From positions 6,450,001 to 6,514,000 of the forward strand of contig NZ_AP023189.1 in the NCBI RefSeq assembly GCF_012767755.2: a stretch of DNA of 64,000 nucleotides. Reading direction: 5' to 3'. The notes under the pieces are model-generated. The model saw only the letters and a program-made list of their open reading frames with translations, had not been told where the DNA came from and did no database searches. The stretch comes from Pseudomonas tohonis. Lineage in GTDB: Bacteria > Pseudomonadota > Gammaproteobacteria > Pseudomonadales > Pseudomonadaceae. A program made the translations under genes and the position numbers. Below, in pieces: positions 34,215-46,203 of this stretch. How positions within the stretch are numbered: the first letter of the stretch is position 1; each line of letters starts with the position of its first letter.

Positions 34215-35147
34215 ATGATGGACCTGCGCCAACTCCGTTACTTCATCGCCCTCGTGGAACACCGCAGCTTCGTCCGCGCGGCCGATGCCATGGGCATCAC
34301 CCAGCCGGCCTTCAGCCGCAGCATCCAGGGCCTGGAGCAGGCCTTCGGCTGCCAGCTGGTCGACCGGGGCAACAAGGACCTGCGCCCCACGCCGGAAGGC
34401 CAGGTGGTGCTGCAGCACGCCCTGCGCCTGGTGCAGGGGGCGAGCAACCTGGCGCGGGAAATCGACCAGATGACCAAGCTGGATGCAGGCGAGCTGCACT
34501 TCGGTTGCGGCCCGGCGCCGGCGGCCAAGCTGGTGCCCGACGCCCTGGCCGAGTTCATCGCCCGCCATCCGCGCATCAACACCCGTTTCGAAGTGAACAA
34601 CTGGGAAACCCTGGGCCGCCTGCTGGCCCGCGACGAAATCGAGTTCTTCATCGCCGACATCCGCCAGTTCGAGATCGACCCCAACTTCCAGACCCGCGAA
34701 CTGACTCCGCGCAACGGTCGTTTCTTCTGCCGTCGGGGGCACCCGTTGCTGGCCAAGGAAAGCCTCTCCACCAACGACATGTTCGACTACCCGCTGGCCG
34801 CCACGCGGCTGCCGGCGGGCATCCGCAAGCTGCTGGCAGGCTTCAGCGGCAAGGCCGACTTCACCCTCAACCTGGAATGCGAGCATGTGCCCGCGTTGAT
34901 GCAGGTGGTGCGCCGCACCGACGCCATTGGCGTGGGCATGCTGGAGACCCTGGCACCGCTGCTGGAGAGCGGCGAGCTGGAGCTGCTGCGCTTTCGCAAC
35001 CTGCCGGAAAACCTGGAAAGCCTCTCCGCCCGCTGCGGCATCGTCACCCGCACCGGCTACCGCCTCTCCCCGGCAGCGCGCGCGCTGATCGAAATCGTCG
35101 TCGAACTGGACGGCGCCGAGGCCGCAGAGGCCCGGCGCATCGCCTGA
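34215..35147 (+). CDS. sftR: LysR-type regulator, SftR-like
   Basis: This 310-residue LysR regulator has an N-terminal helix-turn-helix (LRQLRYFIALVEHRSFVRAADAMGITQPAFSRSIQGLEQAFGCQLVDRG) and a substrate-binding effector domain (LDAGELHFGCGPAPAAKLVPDAL and onward). In P. putida S-313 a LysR regulator named SftR controls sulfate-ester genes including atsK; the position here, divergent from the receptor-atsK genes and next to atsR, supports that assignment. ATG 34215 and ATG 34218 are both possible starts. The symbol is inferred from context rather than from detailed sequence recall. Confidence 0.75.
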   Translation: MMDLRQLRYFIALVEHRSFVRAADAMGITQPAFSRSIQGLEQAFGCQLVDRGNKDLRPTPEGQVVLQHALRLVQGASNLAREIDQMTKLDAGELHFGCGPAPAAKLVPDALAEFIARHPRINTRFEVNNWETLGRLLARDEIEFFIADIRQFEIDPNFQTRELTPRNGRFFCRRGHPLLAKESLSTNDMFDYPLAATRLPAGIRKLLAGFSGKADFTLNLECEHVPALMQVVRRTDAIGVGMLETLAPLLESGELELLRFRNLPENLESLSARCGIVTRTGYRLSPAARALIEIVVELDGAEAAEARRIA

Positions 35148-35154
35148 CAGGCCC

Positions 35155-35480
35155 TCGGCGAGGCGCGGTGCACATCGGTCCACCCTCGAGGCCACCCGCG
35201 ACTCCGCCGGCTCTTCTGCAGGGGCGAATTCATTCGCCCAGGTCGCGTGCAGCGGGCCGAGCAGCACGGGTTTCGCTGCGCTCTACCCATCCTGCGGGCT
35301 ACCTCTTCTGTGGGAGCGAATTCATTCGCGAAGAGGCACGAGGTATCCCGGAATCTAGGGTGGACCACGCTTCATCGGTCCACCCTCGGGGCCACTCGCA
35401 ACTCCGCTGGTGGACGTGAAGAGCGACGTCCGCCCTACGCACGGTTCAAGCTTCTCTGTAGGGGCGACTTCAGTCGCCCG
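35155..35480. repeat. Cluster of dispersed intergenic palindromes
   Basis: Between the LysR gene and atsR lie two GCGAATTCATTCGC-type palindromes (near 35224 and 35318), GGTGGACCACGCTTCATCGGTCCACC with its partner GTGGACGTGAAGAGCGACGTCC, and GGGGCGACTTCAGTCGCCC (35462). No gene is seen. The two genes converge on this cluster, so it may also help stop transcription. Confidence 0.8.
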
Positions 35481-35486
35481 GGCGGC

Positions 35487-36536
35487 TCAGCGCGATGCCT
35501 GCACCTGCTCCTTCAGCGCCGCATCGAGGAAGCGCGGCTCGACCCAGTCGCTCACCTGGAAGGGTTTGCGGATCAGCCGCTGTTCGGCGGCGAAGTCCAC
35601 GCCCTTCTGCAGGCGGGCGAGGAAGGCGGGGTCCAGCTGCGGGTCGAAGATGTCCTTGAAGCTGTCGTCCTTGAGGTCGGTGCCGAGGATCACCGGCGGG
35701 TAGCTGGCCAGGCGCGAGACCAGCTCGACGTAGGCCTGCTTGTGGTCTTCGTCGCGCAGCCAGGTCACCGCCTGCTGCTGGGCCTTGACCAGGCGCGCGG
35801 TGACCTCGGGGTAGTCGCGGACGAAGGCGCCCGTGCCCACCAGCACCGCCTGGGTGCTGCCGGCGCCACCCAGGTCGCGGGTGCTGAGCGGCAGTTCGGC
35901 GAGCCCCTTCTCACGCAGGGCGATGAGCCCGGCCAGGCCCCAGGAGGCATCCACCTGCTTGGCCGCGAGGGCCGCATTGGCGGCGTTGAAGTCGAGGTTG
36001 ATCACCTTGTAGTCGCGCTCGGAGAGGCCACGGCTGGCCAGCGCGTTGGCGAAGGACAGCTGGTTGGCGGTGCCGCGGAACACGGCGACGCGCTTGCCCT
36101 TGAGGTCTTCCAGGGTCTTGATGCCCGAGCCGGGTACAACGCCCAGGTAGCTCTTGACGCCGCGCGCGGTGGCACTGAGCAGGCGGGTGTCGAGGCCGCT
36201 GGCCTTGCCGATGATGGCGGCCAGGTCGCCCAGGTAGGCGAAGTCCACCTGGCCGTTGGCCAGGGCTTCGTTGATCACGGGGCCTGCACCCTTGAAGAAG
36301 CGCCACTGGATCTCGATGCCTTCCTTGGCGAATTCCTGTTCGAGGATCTGCCGGCTGCGCAGCACGTCCACCACGCCACCGCCGCTGTGTTCGCTGCCGG
36401 CGCTGAGGTCGGGCACGGCGATGCGGATTTCCTTGGGTGCCTCGGCCGCCTGGGCGAGCAGCGGAGCCGCGCCGAGCACGCCCGCCAGCAGAGTGGGGGC
36501 GAAGAGCCCGAGGACACTGTTGATCAGGGTTTTCAT
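35487..36536 (-). CDS. atsR: AtsR, sulfate-ester/sulfonate periplasmic binding protein
   Basis: This 349-residue protein has a signal peptide (MKTLINSVLGLFAPTLLAGVLG...AQAAEA) and a periplasmic SsuA/TauA-type binding fold: IRIAVPDLSAGSEHSGGGVVDVLRSRQ, IEIQWRFFKGAGPVINEALANGQVDFAYLGDLAAIIGKASGLDTRLL, GVVPGSGIKTLEDLKGKRVAVFRGTANQLSFANAL. It should hand aryl or alkyl sulfate esters to the AtsBC transporter. It is transcribed away from atsB-atsC-atsA across a shared promoter region. AGGAG precedes the ATG. I recall PAO1 having atsR next to atsBCA; the divergent layout here differs from a single operon. Confidence 0.88.
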   Translation of the reverse strand: MKTLINSVLGLFAPTLLAGVLGAAPLLAQAAEAPKEIRIAVPDLSAGSEHSGGGVVDVLRSRQILEQEFAKEGIEIQWRFFKGAGPVINEALANGQVDFAYLGDLAAIIGKASGLDTRLLSATARGVKSYLGVVPGSGIKTLEDLKGKRVAVFRGTANQLSFANALASRGLSERDYKVINLDFNAANAALAAKQVDASWGLAGLIALREKGLAELPLSTRDLGGAGSTQAVLVGTGAFVRDYPEVTARLVKAQQQAVTWLRDEDHKQAYVELVSRLASYPPVILGTDLKDDSFKDIFDPQLDPAFLARLQKGVDFAAEQRLIRKPFQVSDWVEPRFLDAALKEQVQASR

Positions 36537-36748
36537 GGATGGGCGCTCCTGCGCGACGGTTCGGTGAGGGCGCCAGATAGGCACAGGAAGAAATCGAAAT
36601 TAAATACTAAAAATTCATTTTTTAATGACTGGATCGCATAAATCAGGGCCACAGCGGCTTCCAGCACGCTATGCAGGAAATGCATAAAAAATATTCGGCA
36701 AAGGCATTTGCCGCTCTCCGGCCCCTTCCCTATCTAATGACGCCTCTT

Positions 36749-36766
36749 ATCCATAAATAAATGGAT
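36749..36766. promoter_or_regulatory. Perfect inverted repeat in the atsR-atsB promoter
   Basis: ATCCAT and ATGGAT face each other across AAATAA, giving an 18-base operator-like element. It lies about 60 bases before the atsB start, inside the AT-rich 36537-36825 space shared by the divergent atsR and atsBCA genes. SftR, CysB or another sulfur regulator could bind. No other gene is seen in this space. Confidence 0.55.
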
Positions 36767-36825
36767 TTTGAGTTTTTATATTCCACACGGAAATAACGTT
36801 AGAGCCCTGGCGCCGGGAGACACCG

Positions 36826-38420
36826 ATGAGCAAGATCCAGACGCTGCCGAGCCTGCGGCCTCCCGCCCGGCTCCATCTGCCGGCCATCGGCGCCGGCATC
36901 CTCGACCGGGCCCTGCCCTGGCTGCTGCCCGTCGGGCTGTTCCTGCTCTGGTGGCTGGCCGCCAGGCACCATTGGATGTCCGAGCAGATCCTCCCCGCCC
37001 CCGCCTTGGTAGGGCAGAGCGCATTGGAATTCGGTTCCGGCGAACTCTGGGGGCACCTGTGGATAAGCCTGCAGCGCCTCGGCATCGGCCTGCTCGCCGG
37101 TATCGCTGGCGGGGTGCTGCTCGGTGCCTGGCTGGGCCTGTCGCGCCGGGCCGAGGCGCTGGTCTACCCGAGTTTCGTGGCCCTGGCGCAGATCCCGACC
37201 CTGGCCTGGATTCCACTGTTCATGCTGTTCTTCGGCATCGGCGAAACCCTCAAGCTGGTGGTGTTGGTGAAGGCCGTGGTGGTGCCGGTGACCCTGCATA
37301 CCCTGGTTGGCGTGCGTGACGCCCAGCCGCGCCTGCGCGAGGCGGCGGCGGTGCTGCGCCTGCCGCCGCACCTGCTGGCCTGGCGCCTGGTGCTGCCGGC
37401 CGCCCTGCCCGCCTTCATGGCCGGGTTGCGCCTGGCCCTGGCCACCGGCTGGACCTCGCTGCTGGCGGTGGAGCTGCTGGCCTCCAGCGAGGGCATCGGC
37501 TACCTGATGGTCTGGGGCCGCCAGCTGTTCATGCTCGACCTGGTGTTCGTCTGCATCCTGGTGATCGGCCTGGTGGGCGCGCTGATGGATCGCGGCATCA
37601 ACCGCCTCGATTCGCTGCTGTTGTTCTGGCCCCACCCGGCCACCGCCGAGCGCCCGCGCGGTCCGCGCCTGCATGGCTGGCAGCGGCTGCAGGCGGCCTT
37701 GCTGCCCCTGGCGTTGCTGGCCCTGTGGCAGGCCAGCAGCGCCCTGGCCTGGGTCGACGCCAATATCCTCGCTTCCCCGCTCGATGTGTTGCGCGCCCTG
37801 CACCAGGGACTGCTGGATGGCAGCCTGCCGAAGGCCCTGGGCGCCAGCCTCGAGCGCACCGTGGCAGGCCTGGCGCTGGGCGGCGGCACGGGGCTGGCGC
37901 TCGGCCTGCTGCTGGGGCTCTCGAACCGCGCCGAGCGCATCGCCGGGCCCAGCCTTTCGGCCCTGCGCCAGGTGGCGATCTTCGCCTGGGTGCCGCTGCT
38001 CACGGCCTGGTTCGGCCTCGGCGAGGCGGCCAAGCTGGCCTTCGTCGCCCTGGCCGCCTTCTTCCCCCTGTTCATCGCCACCCAGCGCGGCGTCGCCGGC
38101 CTCTCGCCACAGCTTGGCGAAGCGGCGCGGGTGATGCGCCTCGGCCTGGGCAAGCGCCTGCGCCTGCTGGTGCTGCCGGGCGCCGCACCGGCCATCTTCG
38201 CCGGCCTGCGCCTGGCGCTGATCTACGCCTGGCTGGGCACCATCGGTGCCGAATACTTCATGCCCTCGGACGGCGGCATCGCCAGCTACATGCTCGGCGC
38301 GCAGCAACTGTTCCGCATGGACCAGGTGATGGCCGCCATGGTCCTGGTGGGCCTGGTCGGCGCCCTGCTGGGCACCCTCGGACAACGCATCGAAGCGCGC
38401 GCGACGCGCTGGAGAACCGC

Positions 38421-38424
<4 letters not shown>
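36826..38424 (+). CDS. atsB: AtsB, fused double ABC permease for sulfate esters
   Basis: This 532-residue inner-membrane protein contains two complete SsuC-type permease halves in one chain. The first half (about 25-270) has ALAQIPTLAWIPLFMLFFGIGETLKLVVL and the loop REAAAVLRLPPHLLAWRLVLPAALPAFMAGL. The second (about 290-530) has ALRQVAIFAWVPLLTAWFGLGEAAKLAFVAL and GEAARVMRLGLGKRLRLLVLPGAAPAIFAGL. The repeated EAA loops are where AtsC docks. One chain can thus supply both permease subunits. It overlaps atsC by four bases (ATGA). Confidence 0.9.
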
Positions 38425-40905
<2,481 letters not shown>

Positions 40906-40919
40906 GGGAAAGAACGGTA

Positions 40920-41150
40920 CGTGTGGGGGCGTAGGGTGGACCCCGCTTCACCGGTCCACCGTCGGTGCTCACCCGGGGCTCCGCTGGTGGACGTGAAAAG
41001 CGACGTCCACCCGACGGGGGCCGTCTTGGCGATGGACCTGTAGGGGCGAATTCATTCGCCCAAGGACCGCATAGCGGTCCCATGGACTCCGAAGGGCGGG
41101 CCTGCGGGCCGCTTGGCGGCTGAAGCCGCCCCTACGGCACGAAGCCCGAC
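40920..41150. repeat. Cluster of dispersed intergenic palindromes
   Basis: After atsA lie GTAGGGTGGACCCCGCTTCACC, GTGGACGTGAAAAGCGACGTCC, GGGGCGAATTCATTCGCCC (41043) and GGCGGCTGAAGCCGCC (41113). The same elements recur elsewhere in the window. The cluster sits between two convergent genes. Confidence 0.8.
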
Positions 41151-41162
41151 ATGGCCGGGTGG

Positions 41163-42140
41163 CTAGATCTGGACGATCTGGTTCTTGCCGCTGCGCTTGG
41201 CGGTGTACATGGCTTCGTCGGCGCGGGCGTAGAGCTGTTCCAGGGTGTCGCCGGGGCGCAGGGTGGTCAGGCCCTGGCTGAGGGTGACGCTGAAGATCTG
41301 GCCGGCGGCGCTGAACGACAGGCGCTGCACTTCGCGCTCCAGGCGCTCGGCCACCTGCAGGGCCTGGGCCGGGTCGCAGCCGGGGAACACGGCGGCGAAT
41401 TCCTCGCCACCGATGCGCCCGAAATGGTCGACCCGCCTCAGGGCGCCGGCGCCGCACTGGGCGATGCGCTGCAGCACCAGGTCACCGACCTGGTGGCCGT
41501 AGGTGTCGTTGATCTTCTTGAAGTCATCGATGTCCAGCAGCAGGAACGCCAGGGGCCGTTCATAGCGCTCGGCGACATCGAACTCGCGCTGGGCGCATTC
41601 GAAGAAGTGCCGACGGTTGCTGGTGCCGGTCAGCACGTCCGTGGTGGCCAGGCGCTGCAGCTCGGCCTCCAGGGTCTTCTTCTCGGTGATGTCCTCGGCG
41701 ATGCCCACCACCAGGGTGCTCTGCCCGGCCTGGCCCTGGCGGCTGACGAAGCACTTGTCGCTGAGCCAGCGCACCTGGCCGTCGCCACGGATGATGCGGT
41801 ACTCGCGCACCTCCACCGCGCCCTTGGTGAGCACCTCGGCGAGGCTGCGCGCGGCGTACTCGACGTCATCGGGGTAGATGCAGTTGCGCCACTCGTTGAA
41901 GTCCACCATCAGCAGCTCGGCCGGGCGGCCGAACATGCGCTCGTAATGGGGGCTGACGTAGATGATCTTCTGCTCGTCCCAGTCGAAGGCCCAGAGCACG
42001 GCGTTGACGCTGCCCAGCAGGCTGTTGAACAGCAGTTCGCGTTCGCGCAGGCGTTCCACCTCGCCGCGGCTGTGCAGCAGTGCCAGGGTGAGCTTTTCCA
42101 GCTCGCTGGGTGTTTCCTCGAAGTTTTCCATCCGGCCCAT
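41163..42140 (-). CDS. PAS-GGDEF diguanylate cyclase
   Basis: This 325-residue cytoplasmic protein has a PAS domain (about 35-155, VLWAFDWDEQKIIYVSPHYERMFGRPAELL, then a PAC-like REYRIIRGDGQVRWLSDKCF) and a GGDEF domain (about 165-325). The active loop reads RIGGEEF, with LLLDIDDFKKINDTYGHQVGDLVL upstream, so cyclic-di-GMP synthesis is expected. An RxxD autoinhibition site (RVDHF) is not clearly in the usual place. No membrane span is present. The signal sensed by the PAS domain is unknown. It is transcribed alone and is convergent with atsA. Confidence 0.92.
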   Translation of the reverse strand: MGRMENFEETPSELEKLTLALLHSRGEVERLRERELLFNSLLGSVNAVLWAFDWDEQKIIYVSPHYERMFGRPAELLMVDFNEWRNCIYPDDVEYAARSLAEVLTKGAVEVREYRIIRGDGQVRWLSDKCFVSRQGQAGQSTLVVGIAEDITEKKTLEAELQRLATTDVLTGTSNRRHFFECAQREFDVAERYERPLAFLLLDIDDFKKINDTYGHQVGDLVLQRIAQCGAGALRRVDHFGRIGGEEFAAVFPGCDPAQALQVAERLEREVQRLSFSAAGQIFSVTLSQGLTTLRPGDTLEQLYARADEAMYTAKRSGKNQIVQI

Positions 42141-42206
42141 AGCCTGCCTTCGCGTATTCGGGTCACGTTACGCCCACGACGAAGCGGCGGGCATGAGTGG
42201 CCGGCG

Positions 42207-43232
42207 TCAGGCATGACTCTGGTGACGAATGGCTGCAAAACGGTTGAACAGGCGGTGCAGGACGAACACCGCAAGCAGGGTGATGAATACCGCAACGCAA
42301 ACCGAACTGAGCCGATAGGCCAGGCTGAACATCATGTCGTGACTCGGCGTCAGGTATTGACCGAAAACGATGGCCAAAGTTGTCAGCGCACCGAAGCCGA
42401 TTCCCTGCGCACCCTCCAATACGTGCACTCGGGCACAGAAAAAGGCGGCTATCCAGTACAGCGAGGCGACGAGCGGTAGCACGTCGTAGTGATCGTAGAG
42501 CAGCAGTTGCAGCACCAGGGCGATCAGGCAGCCGAGCATGGTGCCGAGGGCGCGGATGCGTCCGGCGAAACGGATGCCGTTCCAGTGCATGGGAAACAGC
42601 ACCAGGATCGAGGCGATCTGCGCGGACAGCGAATCCTTCAGGTCGAAGGTCTGGAACAGGATGAACGACAAGGTGGCGATCGAGGCGCCGAGCAGGGCCT
42701 CGTGGCGCTGGCTGGGCAGGTCCCTGGGAGCGGCGGCGCGGGGCTCGCGGGGCTCGGCGTCGGGGAAGAGGAAGAACATCAGCCAGGCGATCAGCACCGT
42801 CAGTGCGGCGGCCACCAGGTTGCTGGCCACCAGGTCGTAGAGGTGGGTCTCGGGGTAGCTGGCGAAATGCAGCTGCATGGAGAGGAACACGCAGCCCAGG
42901 GCGCCGAACATGAACAGCGGGCCGCGCGCCATGAGGCTGAAGCGCCAGAGGAAGGCGCCGAACACCAGCGGCACGATGAGCAGCGGACGGTCGCCGAACA
43001 GGCCGTAGATCACCAGCGTCTCCAGGCTCACCAGCACCGCCTGGGCGAGGAACTGGCGGATCACATGGGCATTGATGGTGGGCACCAGGCCCAGCAGCAG
43101 CATGGGGTAGACGCAGAAGAACGAGCCGTTGTCCCAGTCCATCAGCTTGCACACGAACAATCCGAGGGTGCCGCCGCAGGCCAGCCGCAGGCACTGGCGC
43201 AGACCGTTCTCGCTGAGGGCCGGGCGCTCCAT
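42207..43232 (-). CDS. DUF2955 inner-membrane protein, efflux partner
   Basis: This 341-residue protein has about ten hydrophobic segments in two groups separated by a charged loop (FPDAEPREPRAAAPRDLPSQRHE). It resembles DUF2955/FUSC-type transporters related to AaeB. Its start overlaps the stop of the HlyD-type gene by one base (TGATG), so the two are coupled. Together they probably export aromatic acids or similar small toxic compounds. No symbol is assigned because several such pairs exist per genome. Confidence 0.82.
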   Translation of the reverse strand: MERPALSENGLRQCLRLACGGTLGLFVCKLMDWDNGSFFCVYPMLLLGLVPTINAHVIRQFLAQAVLVSLETLVIYGLFGDRPLLIVPLVFGAFLWRFSLMARGPLFMFGALGCVFLSMQLHFASYPETHLYDLVASNLVAAALTVLIAWLMFFLFPDAEPREPRAAAPRDLPSQRHEALLGASIATLSFILFQTFDLKDSLSAQIASILVLFPMHWNGIRFAGRIRALGTMLGCLIALVLQLLLYDHYDVLPLVASLYWIAAFFCARVHVLEGAQGIGFGALTTLAIVFGQYLTPSHDMMFSLAYRLSSVCVAVFITLLAVFVLHRLFNRFAAIRHQSHA

Positions 43233-44293
43233 CAGTAGATGTAGTGCAGCAGGCTGATGAGGCGGATCTGCACCCGGCCGAAGAACGCGGCCAGGGGCGA
43301 CTCGTGGGGGTAGAGCTGCACCGTGGCCTTGGCGCCGCTGGGCAGGGGCGCTTCCGGAGGCGCATCGAGCAGCACGTGCAGGCGCTGGCGCTGGGCGTCG
43401 CGCACCCAGCGGTCGGAGGTGGCGGGGGCGGCGAGGTCGCCGTTGGCGTCCAGCTGGCCTTCCTTGACGCCCGCGTCGATGGCGCTGACCCGCGCGGCGA
43501 AGATGCGCCCGGGCAGGGCGTCGAACACCACGCTGGCGCCATCGCCCAGGCCCACGTAGCGCAGGGCTTTCTCGCGGAAATCGGCGCTGACGTCGGCCTC
43601 ATCGGCGACCAGGGCAGCCACCGGGCTGCCAGCGGCGACGAAGGCGCCGGGGGACAGCTGCAGGTTGCTGAGGGTGCCGGCGCGCTCGGCGCGGACTTCG
43701 CTGTACTGCAGTTGCAGGCGCGCCTGGTCGAGGGCGTTGCGGGCCTGGCGCAGGCGCAGGTTGCCGTCGCCCGCCGCGCCGCGCTCGGCGGCCAGCTGGT
43801 GGATGCGCGCGGTGGCGGCGGCCACCTTGGCGCGGGCGGCGGCGCGCTGCGACTGGGTCTGTTCGAACAGCTGGCGTGAGACGTGCTGGCTGGCCATCAG
43901 CTTGCCGAGGCGCTCGGTCTCGCGCGCGAGCTCCTGCGCCGAGGCCTCGGCGGCGAGCTTGTCGGCGCGGGCGGCGGCGAGGCTGGCGTCGAGCTCGGCG
44001 TTGTCCTGGGCGGCCTGCTCCAGCGCCAGCTCGGCGGCGTTGACGGCGAGGAGGAAGGGTTCGGGGTCGAGGCGGAACAGCAACTGCCCCGCCTCGACAT
44101 GGGCGTTGTTGGTCACGGCGATGTCCAGCACCTGGCCGCTGATCCGGGGCGCCAGGCGCAGCACCGGGCGGGTCAGCTGGGCCTGGGGGGTGATGGGCAT
44201 CCACAGGTCGGCCGCGAGGAAGTAGGCGAAGAGCAGCACGAAGGCCACGATGGCGCTCCGCACCCGGCGGGCGAACCTTTGGTCGGGGGTCAT
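43232..44293 (-). CDS. HlyD-family membrane-fusion (adaptor) protein
   Basis: This 353-residue protein has a short cytoplasmic tail, one span (about 12-32, AIVAFVLLFAYFLAADLWMPIT), a biotinyl-lipoyl-like half motif (LAPRISGQVLDIAVTNNAHVEAGQLLFRLDPEPF), a long Ala-rich coiled coil (70-185), and the second half (VRAERAGTLSNLQLSPGAFVAAGSPVAALV). It should connect the DUF2955 protein to the outer membrane. A LysR gene is divergent, an arrangement like aaeR-aaeXAB. Confidence 0.9.
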   Translation of the reverse strand: MTPDQRFARRVRSAIVAFVLLFAYFLAADLWMPITPQAQLTRPVLRLAPRISGQVLDIAVTNNAHVEAGQLLFRLDPEPFLLAVNAAELALEQAAQDNAELDASLAAARADKLAAEASAQELARETERLGKLMASQHVSRQLFEQTQSQRAAARAKVAAATARIHQLAAERGAAGDGNLRLRQARNALDQARLQLQYSEVRAERAGTLSNLQLSPGAFVAAGSPVAALVADEADVSADFREKALRYVGLGDGASVVFDALPGRIFAARVSAIDAGVKEGQLDANGDLAAPATSDRWVRDAQRQRLHVLLDAPPEAPLPSGAKATVQLYPHESPLAAFFGRVQIRLISLLHYIY

Positions 44294-44460
44294 GGATACC
44301 TCGGCAATGCAGGGCGGATCGGCAGGGCCACGAGCCCGCAGGCGGGGCGATGGGCGGTGATCCGGGAAGACGGCAAACAGCTCAGGGCTGGCAGTATATT
44401 TACCGGCGTTTCCTGGATAATCAGCGCCCTTCGAGAATCAGCCTTGCGCGAGGAGTAACA

Positions 44461-45417
44461 ATGGACACCCTGAACAGCATGCGCGTGTTCACCCGCGTCA
44501 TCGAGACCGGCAGCTTCACCGCAGCGGCGCAGGCGCTGGATCTTTCCACCGCGCAGGTTTCCAGGCTGGTCTCGGAGCTGGAGCAGCAGTTGCAGGCGCG
44601 GCTGCTGCACCGCACCACCCGGCGCCTGGCGCTGACCGAGGTGGGCGAGCGCTACCTGCAACGCTGCCGCTCGATCCTCAACGAGGTGGACCAGGCCGCC
44701 GCCGAGGCGCGCGGCGCGCACCTCAAGCCCAGCGGCCGGCTGCGGGTGCACACCATGACCGGCCTCGGCCTGCAACACGTCACCGCGCTGGTGGCGCGCT
44801 ACACCGCGCTGTACCCCGAGGTGGTGATCGACCTGACGCTGTCGCAGCGCAACCCCGACCCGCTGGAGGATGGCCAGGACGTGGTGCTGACCTTCGCCCG
44901 CGAGCTGCCGGACTCGCAGATGGTGGCGCAATCCCTGGGGCAGATGTACAGCGTGGTCTGCGCGGCGCCCGCCTACCTGGAGCAGCATGGCGTGCCCACG
45001 GGGCCGGCGGACCTGCGCCATCACCGCTACCTGCGCCTGCTGGACCCGCTCTACCAGGACAACTGGGTGCTGCAGGACGAAGACGGCGAGTACGACGTGC
45101 TGCCGGCGGAGGCCTTCCAGGTCAACGTCGCCGAATCCCTGGCCCGCGCCGCCCAGGCGGGCATGGGTTTCTGCCTGCTGCCCTCCTTCGTCGCCTGCCA
45201 GCCGCTGCGCGAGGGCACGCTGCTGCGCCTGCTGCCGGAGCACCGCCTGCGCGAGCGCAACATCTACGCGGTGTATCCGTCACGGCGTTTCCTCGACGCC
45301 AAGACCCGGACCTGGGTGGATTTCCTCAAGGCCGAGCTGCCGCCCCTCTTCGCCCAGGACGATGCCGTGCTGGACGATCCCCGCCACTGGGCGGTGCGCA
45401 CGCAATTGTTGCGTTAG
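44461..45417 (+). CDS. LysR-type regulator divergent from the efflux pair
   Basis: This 318-residue regulator has a helix-turn-helix in residues 1-60 (LNSMRVFTRVIETGSFTAAAQALDLSTAQVSRLVSELEQQLQARLLHRTTRR) and an effector domain of the CrgA/YhjC type. The start at 44461 has GAGGAG upstream. The 167-base space to the HlyD gene is a shared promoter region. It probably senses the compound exported by the HlyD-DUF2955 pair and switches on that operon. Confidence 0.88.
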   Translation: MDTLNSMRVFTRVIETGSFTAAAQALDLSTAQVSRLVSELEQQLQARLLHRTTRRLALTEVGERYLQRCRSILNEVDQAAAEARGAHLKPSGRLRVHTMTGLGLQHVTALVARYTALYPEVVIDLTLSQRNPDPLEDGQDVVLTFARELPDSQMVAQSLGQMYSVVCAAPAYLEQHGVPTGPADLRHHRYLRLLDPLYQDNWVLQDEDGEYDVLPAEAFQVNVAESLARAAQAGMGFCLLPSFVACQPLREGTLLRLLPEHRLRERNIYAVYPSRRFLDAKTRTWVDFLKAELPPLFAQDDAVLDDPRHWAVRTQLLR

Positions 45418-45513
45418 AAGCAATTGTGATTCACCTGGGCCGCGGTTTTTCACCACCGGCCCGGCCCCTAAGATGGCCTCGGTTTCCAGATGCATCCCGC
45501 CGAGGATCACGCT

Positions 45514-45711
45514 ATGCAACGCAATCTCTTTGTTACTGCCGCCTTCACCGCTTTCGCCCTGTCCTTCACCCAGTTCTCCTTCGCCGAAGAGTCGTCCGCC
45601 TTTGTTGCGCGAAATGCGCAGTATGAGCAGCGCGCCCAGGACGCCGCCCAGCAGCAGGCCGTCGCCAAGCAGGGCACCGAGCGCAAGGCCGACGCCGACC
45701 AGGACAGCTGA
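45514..45711 (+). CDS. Small exported protein of unknown function
   Basis: This 65-residue protein begins with a clear signal peptide (MQRNLFVTAAFTAFALSFTQFSFA) and leaves a mature part of about 41 residues rich in Gln, Ala, Glu and Lys (SSAFVARNAQYEQRAQDAAQQQ). That part is probably helical. GAGGA lies before the ATG, and a strong terminator follows, so it is a separate unit. No family was recognised. Confidence 0.8.
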   Translation: MQRNLFVTAAFTAFALSFTQFSFAEESSAFVARNAQYEQRAQDAAQQQAVAKQGTERKADADQDS

Positions 45712-45777
45712 TCGACCCGCACCTCCTCCTTACCTCCTGACGTCGATGCGATTGCTCCTTTCGACGTCTTGTTCCAG

Positions 45778-45803
45778 CCGCCCTCCCCCGGGCGGTTTTT
45801 TTT
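45778..45803 (+). terminator. Rho-independent terminator
   Basis: CCGCCC (45778-45783) pairs with GGGCGG (45790-45795), followed by eight T. It ends the transcript of the small exported protein. Confidence 0.92.
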
Positions 45804-45874
45804 GGCTGCGTTTCAGGTGCAGGCGTACGCGGGCGGTACAGGCAGGAGGGGCAGGGAGACGGCGGCGAGTCTTT

Positions 45875-46145
45875 CGCGGCTGAAGCCGTTCCTACAGATG
45901 GCACGGCGCGGAGCACGGCCCAACCCCGCAGCGGTGGACCCGTGAAGCGGGGTCCACCCTGCATCGCCTGACAGCTCGTGCCCGCACGGACTTCCCCGCT
46001 GGGTAGGGTGGATAGCGCTCTTCTATCCACCAAGCGGACTCGCCCCACACACCAACGCCTCGCCCCTGTCCCGTAGGAGCGAATTCATTCGCGAAGGGGC
46101 GCCAGCGGGCCTCGCTGCGCTGGGCCTCGCGGGCTCGGCGCCAAC
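45875..46145. repeat. Cluster of dispersed intergenic palindromes
   Basis: The stretch holds CGCGGCTGAAGCCG (45877), AGCGGTGGACCCGTGAAGCGGGGTCCACC (45932), GGGTAGGGTGGATAGCGCTC (46000), and GGAGCGAATTCATTCGCGAAGG (46077). No gene is seen. A nearly identical arrangement occurs at 56340-56530, showing that whole mosaics are copied. Confidence 0.8.
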
Positions 46146-46161
46146 CTGCGGGGCCCAAATG

Positions 46162-46186
46162 AAAAAGGCCGGCGATGGCCGGCCTT
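46162..46186 (-). terminator. Terminator after desA
   Basis: AAGGCCGG and CCGGCCTT form an eight-base stem with a six-base loop; on the minus strand a T-run follows it. It lies 18 bases past the desA stop. Confidence 0.82.
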
Positions 46187-46203
46187 CTTCGGGGTTGCTG
46201 CGA

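Noticed and set aside
36799-38385. Minus-strand open frame of 528 codons opposite atsB
   Set aside because: Gln-rich shadow of the permease gene, with no ribosome site or domain.
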